The notes under the pieces: model-generated
Seen by the model: only the letters and a program-made list of their open reading frames with translations
The model's database searches: none
What the model was told of the DNA's origin: nothing
Shown: piece after piece, positions 1 through 10,160 of the stretch
Numbering within the stretch: the stretch's first letter is position 1
Layout: each line of letters starts with the position of its first letter
Assembly: GCA_037976565.1 (NCBI GenBank)
Contig: CP137669.1
Coordinates: 42,587,461 to 42,651,460 of the forward strand
DNA length: 64,000 bases
Direction: 5' to 3'
Origin: Mesocentrotus franciscanus
Lineage: Eukaryota; Echinodermata; Echinoidea; Camarodonta; Strongylocentrotidae
Position numbers and translations under genes: made by a program

Positions 1-455
1 AGAATGAATAATGATAATGGCAGTGGTGATGTTGATGTTGACTATGTGATAGTGATGTAGTATAATTGATTGTCTATGGTTATGATGTAAACGGAGTCGA
101 ATGATGATGATGATGATAAAGATGATGAAGATGATGTTGATGATGATGACGATGATGATAATGATATAAACATCGATTCTAATGACGACAGTGATACCAT
201 GACAAAGTTTGTTTTTTAATATAATAATGACGTAAATGATGATATTGTTGATGAAATAGATGATAATAGTGACGACAGGAACGCTGGGCATCATAATGAT
301 GAAGATGTAGTTGATAATGATGATGACACTGATACCGTGACAATATTGTTTTTATAATGATGACGTAGATGACAAGGTCGGGGATAATACAAATGATAAT
401 AGTGATGACATGGCCGATGGGCATGATGATGATGATGATGATGATTTTGATGGTA
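1..455. repeat. GAT-rich dispersed repeat, copy 1
   Basis: Low-complexity sequence rich in GAT/GATGAT. The first ~110 bases match 31261-31370 almost base for base, and homology continues with small indels to about 31650, so this is one of two direct copies about 31.3 kb apart. Open frames here are translations of GAT repeats (Asp or His runs) and not genes. The Penelope-like element is inserted at the right edge of this copy. Confidence 0.85.
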
Positions 456-471
456 ATATGTTGATAATAAT
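456..471 (+). repeat. Left target-site duplication of the Penelope-like element
   Basis: ATATGTTGATAATAAT, identical to 4748-4763. It flanks the head-to-head element pair, so both copies arrived as one unit or one event. Confidence 0.65.
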
Positions 472-564
472 GCTAAATATATTACTCATTGCGGATGTAG
501 TATCGAAAATAATATCGCTAGTGATATTCGTTTGTCTCGCAATGTGGTCAAAAAGGAATCTAAA

Positions 565-610
565 AGATCTCGACGTTTCGTGCGCCGCTGCAACACTTCG
601 TCAGGTGATA
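565..610 (-). ncRNA. Hammerhead-ribozyme-like motif of the inverted Penelope-like copy
   Basis: Exact reverse complement of the motif at 4643-4688, in the 3' region of the inverted copy. Both copies keep the core bases, in line with recent insertion. Confidence 0.58.
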
Positions 611-837
611 AAAACTAATGTAAGCAAGGGTGCTTAATACTCTACGGGAGGACCGGCGCGACGGTCTATAATTCAATCGATAATCGGAAACAATAATGCA
701 CAAGGCCTATTGGCCTATCGGCTGATTATGCAAATAGCCTAACGGTCGACGCACACGGTGCTCAACCAATCAGTAGGCCGCTGGTTCGGCTAATTATGCA
801 AATAGCCTAATGGTCGACGCACACGGTGCTCGACCAA

Positions 838-2171
838 TCAGCAGGCCGCTGGTTCGGCTCGCCTGCTGGGCGGAAGCAATAGCGAGCTCAACCAATCAAC
901 GGGCCGCTGGCTCGGCCCTCTGCTGAAAGGAATCGACCGGTGCTGGCCGGCCGGCTGGACGGGAGTGTCATGGCGGCGTATCGTACGCATCCAAAATTCG
1001 GGGATATCGATCCCGTTGTCTCTGTTGAAATTATTGGGATTGAGACGGATATTGATAGCTTCTTTTACCCTCCGTGTGTACCAATGCCGTTCCTGGGAAA
1101 GGCACTGAACCCCGTCCCAGTCTGGTTGATGCTGGTTATCCCAAGCATGTTCGGCTACGGCTGAGTTGTCAGTTCGGCGGAGCCTGACGTCCCTCTTGTG
1201 CTCAGTGATTCTTTCTTTTATCGGACGGGCAGTTTCACCGATATAGGATCTATCACATCCTTTGCAAGGGATGTTGTACACAATGCCGTCTCGTCTATGT
1301 GGAGGAATTGGATCCTTGGGGCGTGTAAGTTGTTGACGTAGGGTGGTATCTGATCTGAAAACCGTTCGAATGCCATGGCTCTCTAGGCGGCGCTTGAGTT
1401 GTTGGGAAACACCATCAATGTACGGCAAGACTGTAAATGTCTTGTATACCTTCTGATCCCTGGGTTCCGACGATCTCTTCTTGGTATTGTGTACAAAACG
1501 GCGTGGGTAACCGTTGAGACTCAGGGCACTGTGAACACGGGTTCGTTCTTTGCATGGCTGTTGAGGACTTGTCACTATGCGTGAAGCTCTGTCAAATAGA
1601 CATTTCACTAGACCTCTCTTCACCGATATGGGATGGTGAGAGTCAAACGCTATATACTGGTCTGTGTGGGTAGGCTTCCTATAGACTGAGCTGGAGAGCC
1701 TATGGTTGTCGTGTCTATGAACTAAAGTGTCTAAGAATGCTATCTTCCCTTCACATTCTATCTCTGATGTGAACTGAATGGTTGGTTCGAGGCTGTTCAT
1801 GTGTTTAAGCAGATTATCTGTTTCAGAGATGGGAACTATGATGAAGGTGTCATCTACGTATCTCTTCCAAACACGAGGCATGCAAGAGAGGGGACATGTG
1901 TCCAATGCTTCTTCTTCGAAACTCTCCATGTATAGGTTGGCCACGACAGCCGAAACCGGACTGCCCATGGCTGCCCCTTCTGTCTGTTCATAATATGAAC
2001 CTTTATACAGAAAATATGTGGATCGAAGGACAAACTCGAGGAGTTGAGTGAGTTGTTCCGGTGAGAGTGCGGTACGGGTGGACAAATTACTGTCTGATTG
2101 TAAGCGTTGCAATATAGCATTGCATGCGCCCTCAATCGGTACATTGGTGAAGAGTGAAACTACGTCAAACG
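838..2171 (-). pseudogene. Penelope-like reverse transcriptase/GIY-YIG fragment in the inverted copy
   Basis: The frame is open from the junction at 2171 leftwards, beginning inside RT motif A, and carries motif B, YVDD and the whole GIY-YIG domain. It is nearly identical to residues about 309 onward of the sense copy, with single changes such as Pro for Leu before the SCMPR stretch and Ser for Thr before VYRK. A run of three G where the sense copy has four, near 918, shifts the frame, so the C terminus continues for about 20 different residues to a stop at 838. With the N-terminal RT motifs missing it cannot be a working enzyme alone. Confidence 0.88.
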
Positions 2172-4355
2172 GCCAAGACCGAATATGAAACTTTGAAGGC
2201 TGAAGTCATATCGAAATTAGTCCCCCAGCATAGCAATGAGATATTGAAGGTTAATGAAGACATCTACCGAGATGTCTTCATGAAATGTAAGATGAGACAA
2301 CAAACGAAATTTGATAAACTCACACAGCCAAAGTCGAGTAGAACGGTGACCTCATTAGCGAATGAGGAGAAGTGGGTTATTAACCTATCTTCTAGAACGA
2401 TCACTTCTTCGGAAGAGGAGATTCTTAAGAAAGGCCTCGGCTTTGCCGTCTCCCCTAGACGGATTCCAGCTACCGAAATAATTGCGAAAGTTGAGACAGC
2501 GGTCAAGAGTCTTGATGCGGAGTCGGCCGACGCCGCCCGCAGAGATGTAGACAATATCCTACAAAAGCACGCCCCTAAACACAACATTTCGAAAGAAATG
2601 CACACCGCTCTCAAAAGTTTAAAGGCTGATGATAGTATTACTATTCTTCCAGCCGACAAAGGCCGTGCCACAATCATTCTAGACACCACAATGTACCATG
2701 AGAAATTGACCGACTTATTGGAGTCTGGTCCGTATCGTGTATTAAAGAAGGATCCCACAGATCGCTTGGCTCGCAAGCTTTCCAGCACCTTGCTGAACCT
2801 AAAGAAAGACAATGCGGTGGATGAACCGACCTATCGTAGGCTGAAACCCACACAGAAGCAACCTCCTAGAATATACGGGTTACCCAAGATACACAAACCC
2901 ACAGTACCATTACGACCTATAGTGTCATGCATAGGCTCCTTTGCCTATAACCTCTCTAAGTACCTAGCAGAGATTCTTTCTCCGCTCACCGGTTTGACTG
3001 AATATACGATTCCCAATTCGAGTGGTTTTGCAGAGTTCATAGCAGAGCAAACCATCGGTACACAAGAACGCATGGTCTCGTTTGACGTAGTTTCACTCTT
3101 CACCAATGTACCGATTGAGGGCGCATGCAATGCTACATTGCAACGCTTACAATCAGACAGCAATTTGTCCACCCGTACCGCACTCTCACCGGAACAACTC
3201 ACTCAACTCCTCGAGTTTGTCCTTCGATCCACATATTTTCTGTATAAAGGTTCATATTATGAACAGACAGAAGGGGCAGCCATGGGCAGTCCGGTCTCGG
3301 CTGTCGTGGCCAACCTATACATGGAGAGTTTCGAAGAAGAAGCGTTGGACACATGTCTCCTCTCTTGCATGCCTCGTGTTTGGAAGAGATACGTAGATGA
3401 CACCTTCATCATAGTTCCCATCTCTGAAACAGATAATCTGCTTAAACACATGAACAGCCTCGAACCAACCATCCAGTTCACATCAGAGATAGAATGTGAA
3501 GGGAAGATAGCATTCTTAGACACTTTAGTTCATAGACACGACAACCATAGGCTCTCCACCTCAGTCTATAGGAAGCCTACCCACACAGACCAGTATATAG
3601 CGTTTGACTCTCACCATCCCATATCGGTGAAGAGAGGTCTAGTGAAATGTCTATTTGACAGAGCTTCACGCATAGTGACAAGTCCTCAACAGCCATGCAA
3701 AGAACGAACCCGTGTTCACAGTGCCCTGAGTCTCAACGGTTACCCACGCCGTTTTGTACACAATACCAAGAAGAGATCGTCGGAACCCAGGGATCAGAAG
3801 GTATACAAGACATTTACAGTCTTGCCGTACATTGATGGTGTCTCCCAACAACTCAAGCGCCGCCTAGAGAGCCATGGCATTCGAACGGTTTTCAGATCAG
3901 ATACCACCCTACGTCAACAACTTACACGCCCCAAGGATCCAATTCCTCCACATAGACGAGACGGCATTGTGTACAACATCCCTTGCAAAGGATGTGATAG
4001 ATCCTATATCGGTGAAACTGCCCGTCCGATAAAAGAAAGAATCACTGAGCACAAGAGGGACGTCAGGCTCCGCCGAACTGACAACTCAGCCGTAGCCGAA
4101 CATGCTTGGGATAACCAGCATCAACCAGACTGGGACGGGGTTCAGTGCCTTTCCCAGGAACGGCATTGGTACACACGGAGGGTAAAAGAAGCTATCAATA
4201 TCCGTCTCAATCCCAATAATTTCAACAGAGACAACGGGATCGATATCCCCGAATTTTGGATGCGTACGATACGCCGCCATGACACTCCCGTCCAGCCGGC
4301 CGGCCAGCACCGGTCGATTCCTTTCAGCAGAGGGGCCGAGCCAGCGGCCCGTTGA
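2172..4355 (+). CDS. Penelope-like reverse transcriptase with GIY-YIG endonuclease (5' end missing)
   Basis: Long open frame of about 727 codons with no internal stop. Counting from a GTG at 2154, the order is: basic N-terminal region; reverse transcriptase with motif A (SFDVVSLFTNVP, Asp near residue 311), motif B (GAAMGSPVSAVVANLY) and motif C YVDD at residues 413-416; then a C-terminal GIY-YIG endonuclease (GIVY near 604-607, YIG at 618-620, then ETARPIKERITEHK). This RT plus GIY-YIG order defines Penelope-like elements, which copy their RNA at a nicked target. Codons 2154-2171 come from the inverted copy, so the sense copy starts at 2172 without its own start codon. The first in-frame ATG is near 2280. 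The family is usually somewhat longer at the N terminus. The product may be inactive because of this truncation. Confidence 0.9.
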   Translation, partial: AKTEYETLKAEVISKLVPQHSNEILKVNEDIYRDVFMKCKMRQQTKFDKLTQPKSSRTVTSLANEEKWVINLSSRTITSSEEEILKKGLGFAVSPRRIPATEIIAKVETAVKSLDAESADAARRDVDNILQKHAPKHNISKEMHTALKSLKADDSITILPADKGRATIILDTTMYHEKLTDLLESGPYRVLKKDPTDRLARKLSSTLLNLKKDNAVDEPTYRRLKPTQKQPPRIYGLPKIHKPTVPLRPIVSCIGSFAYNLSKYLAEILSPLTGLTEYTIPNSSGFAEFIAEQTIGTQERMVSFDVVSLFTNVPIEGACNATLQRLQSDSNLSTRTALSPEQLTQLLEFVLRSTYFLYKGSYYEQTEGAAMGSPVSAVVANLYMESFEEEALDTCLLSCMPRVWKRYVDDTFIIVPISETDNLLKHMNSLEPTIQFTSEIECEGKIAFLDTLVHRHDNHRLSTSVYRKPTHTDQYIAFDSHHPISVKRGLVKCLFDRASRIVTSPQQPCKERTRVHSALSLNGYPRRFVHNTKKRSSEPRDQKVYKTFTVLPYIDGVSQQLKRRLESHGIRTVFRSDTTLRQQLTRPKDPIPPHRRDGIVYNIPCKGCDRSYIGETARPIKERITEHKRDVRLRRTDNSAVAEHAWDNQHQPDWDGVQCLSQERHWYTRRVKEAINIRLNPNNFNRDNGIDIPEFWMRTIRRHDTPVQPAGQHRSIPFSRGAEPAAR

Positions 4356-4390
4356 TTGGTTGAGCTCGCTATTGCTTCCGCCCAGCAGGC

Positions 4391-4530
4391 GAGCCGAACC
4401 AGCGGCCTGCTGATTGGTCGAGCACCGTGTGCGTCGACCATTAGGCTATTTGCATAATTAGCCGAACCAGCGGCCTACTGATTGGTTGAGCACCGTGTGC
4501 GTCGACCATTAGGCTATTTGCATAATCAGC
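4391..4530 (+). repeat. Two 70-bp tandem repeats in the Penelope-like 3' region
   Basis: Two adjacent units, 4391-4460 and 4461-4530, each holding GCCGAACCAGCGGCC, a CTGATTGGT box and a TTTGCATAAT stretch. A shorter third relative begins near 4335. The same array is present in reverse in the inverted copy at about 711-850. It lies just after the coding frame. Confidence 0.75.
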
Positions 4531-4642
4531 CGATAGGCCAATAGGCCTTGTGCATTATTGTTTCCGATTATCGATTGAATTATAGACCGTCGCGCCGGTC
4601 CTCCCGTAGAGTATAAAGCACCCTTGCTTACATTAGTTTTTA

Positions 4643-4688
4643 TCACCTGACGAAGTGTTGCAGCGGCGCACGAAACGTCGAGATCTTT
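4643..4688 (+). ncRNA. Hammerhead-ribozyme-like motif of the sense Penelope-like element
   Basis: Contains CTGACGA, then a short hairpin (GTGT ... GCAC), then GAAAC and GTC, the conserved core order of a type I hammerhead ribozyme. The flanking TATCAC and GAGAT can form an imperfect stem I, and stem III would be only the two-pair ACGU type. Hammerheads in the terminal repeats of Penelope-like elements are established. An extra A between CTGACGA and stem II and the minimal stem III make in vitro activity uncertain. Confidence 0.6.
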
Positions 4689-4747
4689 TAGATTCCTTTT
4701 TGACCACATTGCGAGACAAACGAATATCACTAGCGATATTATTTTCG

Positions 4748-4763
4748 ATATGTTGATAATAAT
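4748..4763 (+). repeat. Right target-site duplication of the Penelope-like element
   Basis: ATATGTTGATAATAAT, identical to 456-471. The first three bases also match the end of the inverted-repeat arm, so the duplication may be 13 to 16 bases long. Confidence 0.65.
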
Positions 4764-4799
4764 CATACGATTTATGAAGATTATGATTATGAGTAATAA

Positions 4800-5195
4800 T
4801 ACTTAATTAGAGAAATCATTATCATCTCCCCTCATGATAAGACCGCTATATAGTATAGTCTACAAACACAATCGAACTTACACACACACCTGAAATACAA
4901 TAGCTTACATCGTCCCAGGGGCGGATCTAGCTTTTTTCCTCTGGCATTTTTTTCCACTGGCATTTTTACCTCTGGCATTATTTCCTCTGGTATTTTTACT
5001 CGACACCTGTATGATTGTATGCATGGGCTTATGTGCGTGTGCATTCGTGTGTGTCCACGTTTATGTCTTTCTGAGTTTGACTTCACGTAGTTATTTTGTG
5101 TGAAACAGTTTCAATAATAAAAAATAGTTCAAGCAACCCCGCAAGCAACCTAAAAGTACGATAAACGGATAGTTCTGCTTCTCCATCTTTTTTTT
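4800..5195. repeat. Small dispersed repeat with hAT-like end and CTCTGGCATTTT minisatellite
   Basis: CAGGGGCGGATCTAGC at about 4917 looks like the end of a hAT-type MITE; no partner end was found. It is followed to about 5000 by degenerate repeats of CCTCTGGCATTTTTA, roughly 16 bases each. No gene seen. Confidence 0.5.
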
Positions 5196-5199
5196 AAAA

Positions 5200-5355
5200 T
5201 TAACGCACCCTTTTGGCAAAACAGGGGCTTTGGACGAATGGTCGCGTTCCAGTCAACGCGACGCGACGCGACACTCCCAACGCACCCTTTCGGCAAAACC
5301 GGGGCTTTGGACGAATGGTCGCGTTCAAGTTAACGCGACGCACCGCGACGCTACC
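5200..5355 (+). repeat. Tandem duplication, about 79-bp unit
   Basis: Two units beginning AACGCACCCTTT (about 5200 and 5279), each with GGGGCTTTGGACGAATGGTC and ending in a CpG-rich AACGCGACGC stretch. No coding potential recognised. Confidence 0.8.
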
Positions 5356-5489
5356 CGACCATTCGGAATAAGCCTGTTGTACCTATATTGTTTGCATTGT
5401 GGTTTATTTTTAGTGCACCTCTTGTCGCAAGCAGGGGGAGGGTGCGATAGCACCCTCCTACCCCTATGTTACAGGCCTGAGGACAAAGG

Positions 5490-5650
5490 TTGGTAATTGT
5501 CCTAGGGGTAATTTTCAGGAGTGGGGTAATTGTTCACGGGAGTAATTGGCCAAGGGGTATTTTTCCGGGGCTATTGTCCTTGGGGGTTGTTTTCCGGAGG
5601 ATAATTTTCCGGAGGGGAGGGGGTGATTGTCCAGGGGGTTATTTTCCTAA
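5490..5650 (+). repeat. G-rich minisatellite, GGGGTAATTGTCC family
   Basis: About nine degenerate units of 14-18 bases on the theme GGGGTAATTGTCC/TTTTCC. The same family appears at 10161-10765 and 34018-34247, where it forms foldbacks. Here only the G-strand orientation is present. Homology ends near CCTAATCCGATAA. Confidence 0.8.
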
Positions 5651-5660
5651 TCCGATAAAA

Positions 5661-7120
5661 TTATAGAGAATGGGGGATCTTTTGAAATTTGTCCTCCCTT
5701 GCATATTTTCTGTTTTACTTCAAATGCACCGATCCCTGTTTTCAATTAGCCCTTCATTAAAATGAACATCGAGACAATGAAATAGTAAATCTATCCCTTT
5801 AACATATTAACATGGAAGTGAACTTGAGCTTTTTAAATATATTTTGCAGGTACTTCCCATTTCGCATACAAAATTTACTCAATTTTGATGACGCATTATT
5901 AAAGGTACTATGTCCCATTTGCAGGCCAAAAAAATGAAAAGGTTAAATTCCAACGGCATATGAAAGACAATACTAGTTTAGAACTTCCCTAAAAAAAAGT
6001 GGGCTTGAAAATGTCTTTAAGTGGGAAAATAACGACTATTAGTTGTCGAATCGACTTAGGAGCTATAGAGCCAGTAAGTAATAGTCTGGTTTTTCAGACC
6101 ATTGTACCGAATGGTCGTACGTTTTATGCTGCGCAAAGATTCAATCAGTTTAATTTTGGCCATTACAAGAAGTGGGTTATTGATGTAGACAAATGCTCAT
6201 GTACCCTTTACAGCTCATTTTATGTATGTTATTACCAAAGATGAAAAAGCCAGTCAGTCACTCAATAGTGTCTGACAGTGAAGTCTAGCAAGTAAACGGG
6301 TTTCCTTGCATAATTTGAATATTAGGACACTGCTAACTTTTAAATTTCACAGATAGGACATACATGACATATTCATAATTCCTGCAAAGTTCTACATAAT
6401 TTGATGTTGGCTGCAAAAGGGACATAGTATCTTTAAGGGATTTTATCCTTCACTTTTAATTGGAAGAGTGAAGAGGGACCACTGGCATGATATGGGGTGG
6501 CACCGGTCTTTCTTGGTTAAGGACATGCAAAAAAACGAGGCTACAGATTGGGGTGGTCATAGCGAGGGGGTCATTTGATCTGCTGTTCTCGTCCTTTGCC
6601 CCCTTCTCTTTTTCTAACTTTTCAGTTTTGTCTGTTTTCGTCATTCGCTGGGGAGGCTAGCTTGTGCCCTGACCCCAGTAGATACGCCACTCTTTAATGT
6701 ATTGGGTGCAGTCTATGATTTTATTTTTAAATAAAGAGATAAGACTGAGCTCACAAACCTTTCATGCTCCCTTGTTTTATCAGCAACCCAATTAATATTA
6801 CACATATAAAGTGACGATTATAATATATATTCTTGTCCAGGTTATCATAGAAGACATCACACCGGACTATCAGGTAATTTAACTCCGGGAGACCTAATGA
6901 ATCGTAAATTATCTTTATATGATTTACGAATTACTTTAGGTAGTACAATAGTCAACTCATGTATACACAAATGTTGGCCTACTTGTGTTGAGTACGTAGT
7001 ATTAGCATGTTTTATTCCTGCTGCAATCTGTGTTAATATTGTATTGTATTTGAACTGTAAAAACATATACATTTTAGTCTTTGACTATCACTAATGTTAA
7101 CAACAAAAAAACAGAGTGGA
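5661..7120. other. No gene seen; AT-rich with a hAT-like fragment
   Basis: No convincing ORF. Around 6480-6690 the sequence resembles a degraded hAT-type element: CACTGGCATGATATGGGG on the left and ATACGCCACT on the right, but no matching 8-base flanks were found. Confidence 0.5.
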
Positions 7121-7123
7121 TAT

Positions 7124-7202
7124 GTCATGGTATATTGGTTCATTCATTTTTCACTCGACTCTTGAGCCAAGGCTTGAGTGTTCAAATCCCATCCCGGCAC
7201 TA
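7124..7202 (+). repeat. tRNA-derived SINE-like relic
   Basis: TGGTATATTGG fits the pol III A box and GTTCAAATCCC the B box, with CCCGGCAC downstream as in a tRNA 3' half. The spacing is tRNA-like, but no cloverleaf can be completed, so this is read as a SINE head or tRNA pseudogene rather than a functional tRNA. Confidence 0.5.
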
Positions 7203-7985
7203 ATTTCTCATTAATCCACATTTCGCAGATGTTTTTTCGTATTCCCTTTTCTATTTGATCGAGCATCATTTTGAAAAATTCCAGAGCAATACGTTTTATG
7301 TAGTCAAATTAAAGAAGCGTTCTTTGAATAAAATTGTGTAATTACTCTAAAATTATTATCGGTAGGTAAATTTCCCCTTTGGGGGGGGGGGATGATTATG
7401 CAAGCAATCGGTCTCGTCTACCTTCTTGTCACTTTTCAGAGGTTTTACGAGACCGACATGGTCTGTTCTTTCCTATGAATTTATATTTCCACTTCCTTCC
7501 CCCTTTCCCCCTCTTTTGCACTTTTCTTTTGTATTTGTACGTAATTCTAATTATTTTGCCGGAGAATAATGTATGGCATTGGCTCAATCTATCTTTTAAG
7601 TTGATATATTATTGTTTAAATGGCCGAAGCATGAGCCCTTTGTAACTGCAAGGGAAAAACACCTTATCAAATACCTTTTGATTTGAATTTGATTTTATCC
7701 ATTTTTACCATGTGCGTGTGCTGTGTGCATGTGAGTATGGGCGTGGTTGTAAATAGATAAAGGGAGAGAGAGAGAGAGAAGAGAGAGAGAGAGTAGTAGG
7801 GTGGGATCACAGGGAGAAAATGAACAAGGAGAGGCATAAACAATTCAACAAAATTTCACTTTACCTTGGATGCATTCTTTCCGATGCAAAAAATGAGGAG
7901 ATTGGCACGAAAATGTTTGAAGGAGTGAATATTTAAACAGCTTTGCAGTTTGCATCTTATTTGATCTGAGATTATGTATAAATGA
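7203..7985. other. No gene seen; microsatellites
   Basis: A G12 run at about 7380 and a (GA)n tract at about 7760-7795 lie in otherwise AT-rich sequence. Short ORFs here show no recognisable domains. Confidence 0.6.
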
Positions 7986-9070
7986 AATCTCGTCACATAT
8001 CCTGTTCTTCCTGTTAAAGTGAACTTTTTTTGTATTCGCTCCACAGGACTCACCAGCGAGGTCAGGTGAAAAAACCCCTCATAATGATTTTTTTCCTGTC
8101 CCCTATTTTTATTCTTTCCTTTAGAAAAAATGCCTGTTTCATAATCTTTATACAGTTCCTGCTCTCTCTTTTAAAAACTTTTTTCTTTTCATTCTACTTT
8201 TTGAAAGAGCTATAGAATTTCCCCGTTTAAAAAAGAGATTATTATGAACTGAAAACCATGCCAGGCAATCTTTTATTCTCTGCTCAATCACGCGCATGAA
8301 ATCTCCCCACATTTCCTGTTCTTTCTTTCAGAGCGAAATTTCTTTTGTATTCTCTTCACAGAACTGAACAGCGAGGTGAGGTAAAAAAACAAAAAAAACC
8401 CTCATTTAATGACTCACCGACTAGTATAACCTATCAGAACCAAATGCGATTCCTCCAATATCTTTTGTTCAATGATTTATCTTTTCTCCGCCATAGTTAG
8501 TTAAGCTCGATCTTTACAAAAAGAAAATGTCATAATGATTTCTTCTTGTCCCCTACTTTTATTCTTTCCTTTAGAAAAATGCCTGTTTCATAATCTTCAT
8601 ACAGTTCCTGCTCTCTCTTTTAAAAGCCTTTTTCTTTTCATTCCATTTTTTGAAAGAGCTATAGAATTTCCCGGTTAAAAAAGAGATTATTATGAACTGA
8701 AAACCATGCCAGGCAATCTTTTATTCTCTGCTCAATCACGCGCATGAAATCTCCCCACATTTCCTGTTCTTTCTTTCAGATCGAAATTTCTTTTGTATTC
8801 TCTTCACAGAACTGAACAGCGAGGTGAGGTAAAACCCCCCCCCTCATTTAATGACTCACCGACTAGTATAACCTATCAGAACCACATGCGATTCCTACAA
8901 TATCTTTTGTTCAATGATTTATCTTTTCTCCGCCCTAGTTAGTTTAACTCGATCTTTACAAAAAGAAAATGTCATAATGCTTTTTCTTGTCCCCTTCTTT
9001 GATTCTTTCCTTTAGAAAAATGCCTGTTTCATAATCTTCATACAGTTCCTAGTGCCTCTTTTGAAAGGTT
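7985..9070 (+). repeat. Tandem block of 315-450-bp units with splice-site-like borders
   Basis: Stretches such as AATGATTTTTTCCTGTCCCC (near 8083, 8535, 8976) and CATGCCAGGCAATC (twice) recur in order, giving about 2.5 copies. Each full unit has a pyrimidine-rich run ending CACAG, a 14-nt core (8047-8060, 8362-8375, 8810-8823; the latter two identical, AACTGAACAGCGAG) and then GTCAGG or GTGAGG. These resemble acceptor, micro-exon and donor, but no host gene is visible. Confidence 0.75.
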
Positions 9071-10013
9071 TTTTTCCATCCTTTTTCCCCCTTCTTTTCC
9101 CTAGTCAAACCTTCAATATATTCATACAAGCTAATTAAAAAATATATATTATAAAGAATAAGAATCAAAGCATGAATCATATGTTTTTGTATTTCCGATG
9201 GTGAGAAAATGGTTTATAATTCTGAAATTGGTAAAGGGTTCGTAATTGCAAAAACGAGAAATGGTTCATAAGTCCAAATTGAAATGTAAAAGGTTTATGA
9301 TTTTTAAAGTTCATAATTTCAAAAATGAAATAGACCGGGCTGTTTATTTATTGAATACATTTTTTTTTCACCTTCTTTGTTATCTTGATACAGTTCATGT
9401 TCTCTATCTTTAAAATGTTACGTTTCTTTTCTAGTCGCTTTTTAAAAGACCTTTGGAGTTTGGCCGCTTTTTAAAGACTAAGAACTAAGACGTTCGCTGA
9501 CCAGACGATTATTGATATTTTGTATCTCAAGTTCCTTCTAAATCACGCACTTGTATTCTCGACATAGTTCCTGATCTCTTTCTGTTTCCTTTCGTGTTTT
9601 CAAAGAGCTCTAGAATTTGCCATTTTTTTTAAGTCGAAAAAAGACACTCCGAGAAAATCTTTTCATTTTTCTACCCTATCCCATTATCAATCTTTTTTAC
9701 TCAATGTTTTTACAGAACATTCATGAAACATTGAATATTTTCAAAAATTCTTAATTTTCCACGCTTTTCAAAATTTTCTTAAGGTCTAGCCTAGTAAATT
9801 CTGTCTCATGTTGTCGTGACGGGTCGCTATATTGCCTCTTTATAGCTCTTGTCAAGACAAAATTTGATCTGTGCCTAGGAAATGAAGGCCTAATTTTTCT
9901 CGGCTGCTTTTAAAAGATACAATTAATCGCCAGCTACTATAGGCCTCTGTAAGTATTAGTATCCTGATGGACCTTTGCCAAATTGGGTCCGATCGTTCAC
10001 CCCCTCACTCACT
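9071..10013. other. No gene seen
   Basis: AT-rich sequence with degenerate repeats of GGTTCATAATT type at 9180-9330. No recognisable coding sequence, RNA gene or element boundary. Confidence 0.55.
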
Positions 10014-10160
10014 CAGAAGAAATACTGAGCCCACATTTCTGACATAATTCCTTATTTAAATGCTCATCAATAGTACAAGCCTTTTAATGGTTATAAAGAA
10101 GTCAGGTTGCGAAATGCTTTTAACCAATGATCAGAGAAGATTCTGCAGCGTACAATGGAG

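Larger units (their letters stand above)
456..4763 (+). mobile_element. Penelope-like retroelement: sense copy joined to an inverted 5'-truncated copy
   Basis: Two copies of one Penelope-like element are joined head-to-head. The inverted copy occupies about 501-2171 and the sense copy 2172-4750. The shared part forms an inverted repeat (501-2171 against 3079-4750, about 1.67 kb per arm, nearly identical) around a 907-bp unique spacer. A 16-base direct repeat (ATATGTTGATAATAAT) lies at 456-471 and 4748-4763 and is a likely target duplication, although its last bases overlap the element end. On the left, 29 bases (472-500) separate the duplication from the inverted arm. Inverted or tandem partial copies with variable target duplications are typical of Penelope-like elements. 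The near identity of the arms implies recent insertion. Confidence 0.88.

Noticed and set aside
2154..2171. GTG at 2154 as the true start of the Penelope-like protein
   Set aside because: These codons belong to the inverted copy; the sense copy begins at 2172.
6480..6695. Complete hAT MITE
   Set aside because: End-like sequences are present but no matching 8-base flanks were found.
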